A DNA stretch of 47,350 nt, taken from assembly GCF_010093225.1 (NCBI RefSeq), contig NZ_PDWM01000024.1, forward strand, positions 1-47,350. The letters run 5' to 3'. Positions 45,365 through 47,350 of this stretch are shown here, one piece after another. The notes below the pieces were generated by a model. That model saw only the letters and a program-made list of their open reading frames with translations. It did not search any database and was not told the origin of the DNA. This stretch comes from Pseudoxanthomonas koreensis. GTDB taxonomy: Bacteria; Pseudomonadota; Gammaproteobacteria; Xanthomonadales; Xanthomonadaceae. The stretch's first letter is position 1. Each line of letters opens with the position of its first letter. The position numbers and the translations under genes were made by a program.

Positions 45365-47107
45365 ATGGCCGGCAATGCACCATCGCGTACCACGCTCCGC
45401 CAGCACGGCCGCGATGCCGCCGGCCGGATCTTCCGGCGCCTGTCCGCCGCACCGGGCAATACCGGGCTGGTGCTCGGCGCGCTGTTCTTCGCCGCCTCGC
45501 TCACGCCCAGCCTGACCCCGCGCATCACCGTCGCCCAGGCCGTGCTGTCGGGCCTGTGCCTGGCCGCCGGCTATGGCGTGGGGGTGTTGCTGCGCTGGCT
45601 GTGGGGCTACCTGGAGCTGCCGGTGGCGAAGGACGGAGGCAGGCCGCGCCTGCGCCGGATCGTGTCCGTCGCCTGTGCGGCCATCGCCGCCCTCGCCCTG
45701 TGGCGCAGCCAGCACTGGGAAAACATCGTCCGCGAACTGATGCACCTGGACCCCGCCGGTCCGTCGCGGATCGTCGGCGTGGCGCTGGGCGCGGCGGTCG
45801 TCGCGCTGCTGGCCGTGATCCTGGGCCGCGGCGCGCTGCTGGGCGTGGAGGCGATGATGCGCCTGGTCGCGCGCAAGGTGCCGCGGCGGATCGCGAACGT
45901 GGTCGGCGCCATCGCCGGCGTGCTGCTGCTGGTCGGCCTGGTCAACGGCGTGATCGTCAGTTCGATCCTGGACATGCTCGATGCCTCCTACCGCCAGGCC
46001 GACGCGCTGATCCCGCCGGACATGCCGCCGCCGAGCGCGTGGGACAGCCCCGGCAGCGCGCAGTCGCTGGTGGCCTGGGACCAGCTCGGACGGATGGGCC
46101 GGCGCTACGTCGAAGCGCGGCCCACGGCCGAAGAACTGGCGGCCTTCGCCGGACCGGCGACCAGGGCGCCGCTGCGCGTGTACGCCGGCCTGCCCACCGG
46201 CGACACGCCGGAGCAGCGGGCGAAGCTGGCGCTGGAAGAACTCAAGCGCGTCGGCGGTTTCGAGCGCAAGGCCTTGATCGTCATCACCCCGACCGGCACC
46301 GGCTGGGTCGATCCTTCCGGCATCGACGGCATCGAGTACCTGTACCGCGGCGACGTCGCCAGCATCGCCGTGCAGTACTCGTACCTGTCCAGCCCGCTGA
46401 CCCTGTTCCTGGACCCGGAAACCGGCAGCGTCACCGCGCGCGCGCTGTTCCGCGAGGTCTACGGCCACTGGCGCACCCTGCCCGCCGCGACCCGGCCGAA
46501 GCTGTACCTGCACGGGCTGAGCCTGGGCGCGCTCAATTCCGAGCGCTCGTTCGAGATGTACGAACTGCTGGGCGATCCGTTCGACGGCGCGGTGTGGAGC
46601 GGGCCGCCTTTCGCCGCCAGCAAGTGGGCCGGCCTGACCCGCTCGCGCAATCCCGGCACGCCGGTGTGGCTGCCGCAGTTCCGCGACGGCTCGTTCGCGC
46701 GTTTCAGGAACCAGCACGGCAGCTCCACCCCGGCCGGCACGCCGTGGGGTCCGATGCGCGTGGTCTACCTGCAGTACGGCAGCGACGCGGTGACTTTCTT
46801 CGACCGCCACGGCTTCTTCCGCCAGCCCGGGCTGCTGCAGGCGCCGCGCCCGCCGGACGTCTCGCCGGCGATGCGCTGGTACCCGCTGGTCACCAACCTG
46901 CAGATGGCCATGGACACCTCGCTGTCGATGAGCGCGCCGATGGGCTTCGGCCACGTCTATGCGCCCTCGCACTACATCGATGCATGGCTGGAGGCGACCG
47001 GCATCGACGACTGGCCGGCGGAGGAGGTGGAACGCCTCAAGCGCTTCCTGGACGAGCGCCGCCGCGCGGAGCTGGCGAAGGACAGCGACGAGACGGTGGA
47101 CGGGTGA
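45365..47107 (+). CDS. Membrane alpha/beta-hydrolase family protein (Abhydrolase_9 type)
   Basis: 580 residues. The N-terminal half (30-215) has about five hydrophobic segments (for example LVLGALFFAASLTPSLTP and VVGAIAGVLLLVGLVNGVIV). The C-terminal half (about 265-565) is an alpha/beta-hydrolase with the nucleophile elbow LHGLSLGALNSERS (G-L-S-L-G) near residue 385, preceded by LIVITPTGTGWVDPSG and followed by DGAVWSGPPFAASKWAGLTR. This matches the two-part Abhydrolase_9_N/Abhydrolase_9 architecture; the substrate is unknown. It is monocistronic, followed by REPIN copy C. Confidence 0.88.
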   Translation: MAGNAPSRTTLRQHGRDAAGRIFRRLSAAPGNTGLVLGALFFAASLTPSLTPRITVAQAVLSGLCLAAGYGVGVLLRWLWGYLELPVAKDGGRPRLRRIVSVACAAIAALALWRSQHWENIVRELMHLDPAGPSRIVGVALGAAVVALLAVILGRGALLGVEAMMRLVARKVPRRIANVVGAIAGVLLLVGLVNGVIVSSILDMLDASYRQADALIPPDMPPPSAWDSPGSAQSLVAWDQLGRMGRRYVEARPTAEELAAFAGPATRAPLRVYAGLPTGDTPEQRAKLALEELKRVGGFERKALIVITPTGTGWVDPSGIDGIEYLYRGDVASIAVQYSYLSSPLTLFLDPETGSVTARALFREVYGHWRTLPAATRPKLYLHGLSLGALNSERSFEMYELLGDPFDGAVWSGPPFAASKWAGLTRSRNPGTPVWLPQFRDGSFARFRNQHGSSTPAGTPWGPMRVVYLQYGSDAVTFFDRHGFFRQPGLLQAPRPPDVSPAMRWYPLVTNLQMAMDTSLSMSAPMGFGHVYAPSHYIDAWLEATGIDDWPAEEVERLKRFLDERRRAELAKDSDETVDG

Positions 47108-47131
47108 GGCGGAGCGGCGCCCCCCGCTCCC

Positions 47132-47265
47132 TGTAGGAGCCCACTTCAGGGGGCGACCCGACGTGGCCCGATCGCAGCCACGTCCAGCGCGGCGGGTCGG
47201 ACATTACGCGTTGAGCGCGGCCTGTTCTGGCGCCACCGGGTCGCCCCCTGAAGTGGGCTCCTACA
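47132..47265. repeat. REPIN-like element, copy C
   Basis: 134 bp with the same perfect 29-bp inverted ends as copies A and B (47132-47160, 47237-47265), 25 bp after the hydrolase stop. The rest of the window (47266-47350) holds nothing I can recognise. Confidence 0.93.
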
Positions 47266-47350
47266 GGGGTGGCGTCGGGGGGGGCCGGGCCTGCATCTGG
47301 GGGCTGATTGATCCAGGTCAGGGGATGGCGTCGCGGCCCGGCCTAGGCTG

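Overview
The window is chromosomal DNA from a high-GC gammaproteobacterium, most likely a member of the Xanthomonadaceae/Lysobacteraceae (Xanthomonas, Lysobacter, Luteimonas or Pseudoxanthomonas group). The main reason is the layout: an O-antigen gene cluster bounded by metB on one side and etfA/etfB on the other, with rfbBACD (dTDP-L-rhamnose) next to etfB, is the hallmark LPS locus of this family. The protein families (PilU, RhlE, DinB, FabAB, M3 oligopeptidase, cobalamin-riboswitch BtuB) and the many short palindromic intergenic repeats fit. The first 100 bases are not genomic: they carry a degraded Illumina Nextera P7/index/read-2 adapter, so base 1 is a contig end and the first gene is cut near its start.

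Region 1 (101-10800): ETF:quinone oxidoreductase, a WbsX-RgpF glycosyltransferase fusion, the 3-oxoacid CoA-transferase pair scoAB, the translationally coupled rfbBACD operon, and divergent etfB-etfA with a REP-type repeat between them. Region 2 (10973-22357) is the O-antigen operon proper, all on the minus strand and visibly lower in GC: metB, wzm, wzt, acyltransferase, sugar-nucleotide epimerase, GT2, a methyltransferase-glycosyltransferase fusion, a small lipoprotein and a membrane phosphoglycerol-transferase-like sulfatase-fold protein. Nearly all junctions overlap (ATGA or GTGA), so metB translation feeds directly into the export genes. There is an ABC exporter (Wzm/Wzt with a C-terminal carbohydrate-binding domain) and no Wzx/Wzy, so the polymer should be made in the cytoplasm, capped and exported whole.

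Region 3 (22450-24874): between metB and cystathionine beta-synthase sits a small toxin-antitoxin cassette: a BrnA/CopG-like antitoxin gene convergent with a tumE-tumA pair, each behind a related palindrome that contains the sequence TACAAT. Region 4 (25132-30194): a YdcH-like protein, a DUF4398/OmpA-like periplasmic pair, pilU, a perfect 27-bp-stem palindrome, and the tyrosine-catabolism genes maiA plus a frameshifted fumarylacetoacetate hydrolase. Region 5 (30963-47350) is housekeeping: rhlE, queD, phasin, bioD, msrC-tfoX-like, cobalamin riboswitch-btuB, a PAS-AraC regulator lacking a normal start codon, dinB, fabA-fabB, an M3 oligopeptidase, a Cds1-like cysteine desulfhydrase and a membrane alpha/beta hydrolase. 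Three copies of one REPIN-like inverted-repeat element (about 135 bp) and several other hairpin families lie in the gaps; two of them supply the stop codon of the adjoining gene. No tRNA, rRNA, CRISPR array, transposase or prophage gene was seen.
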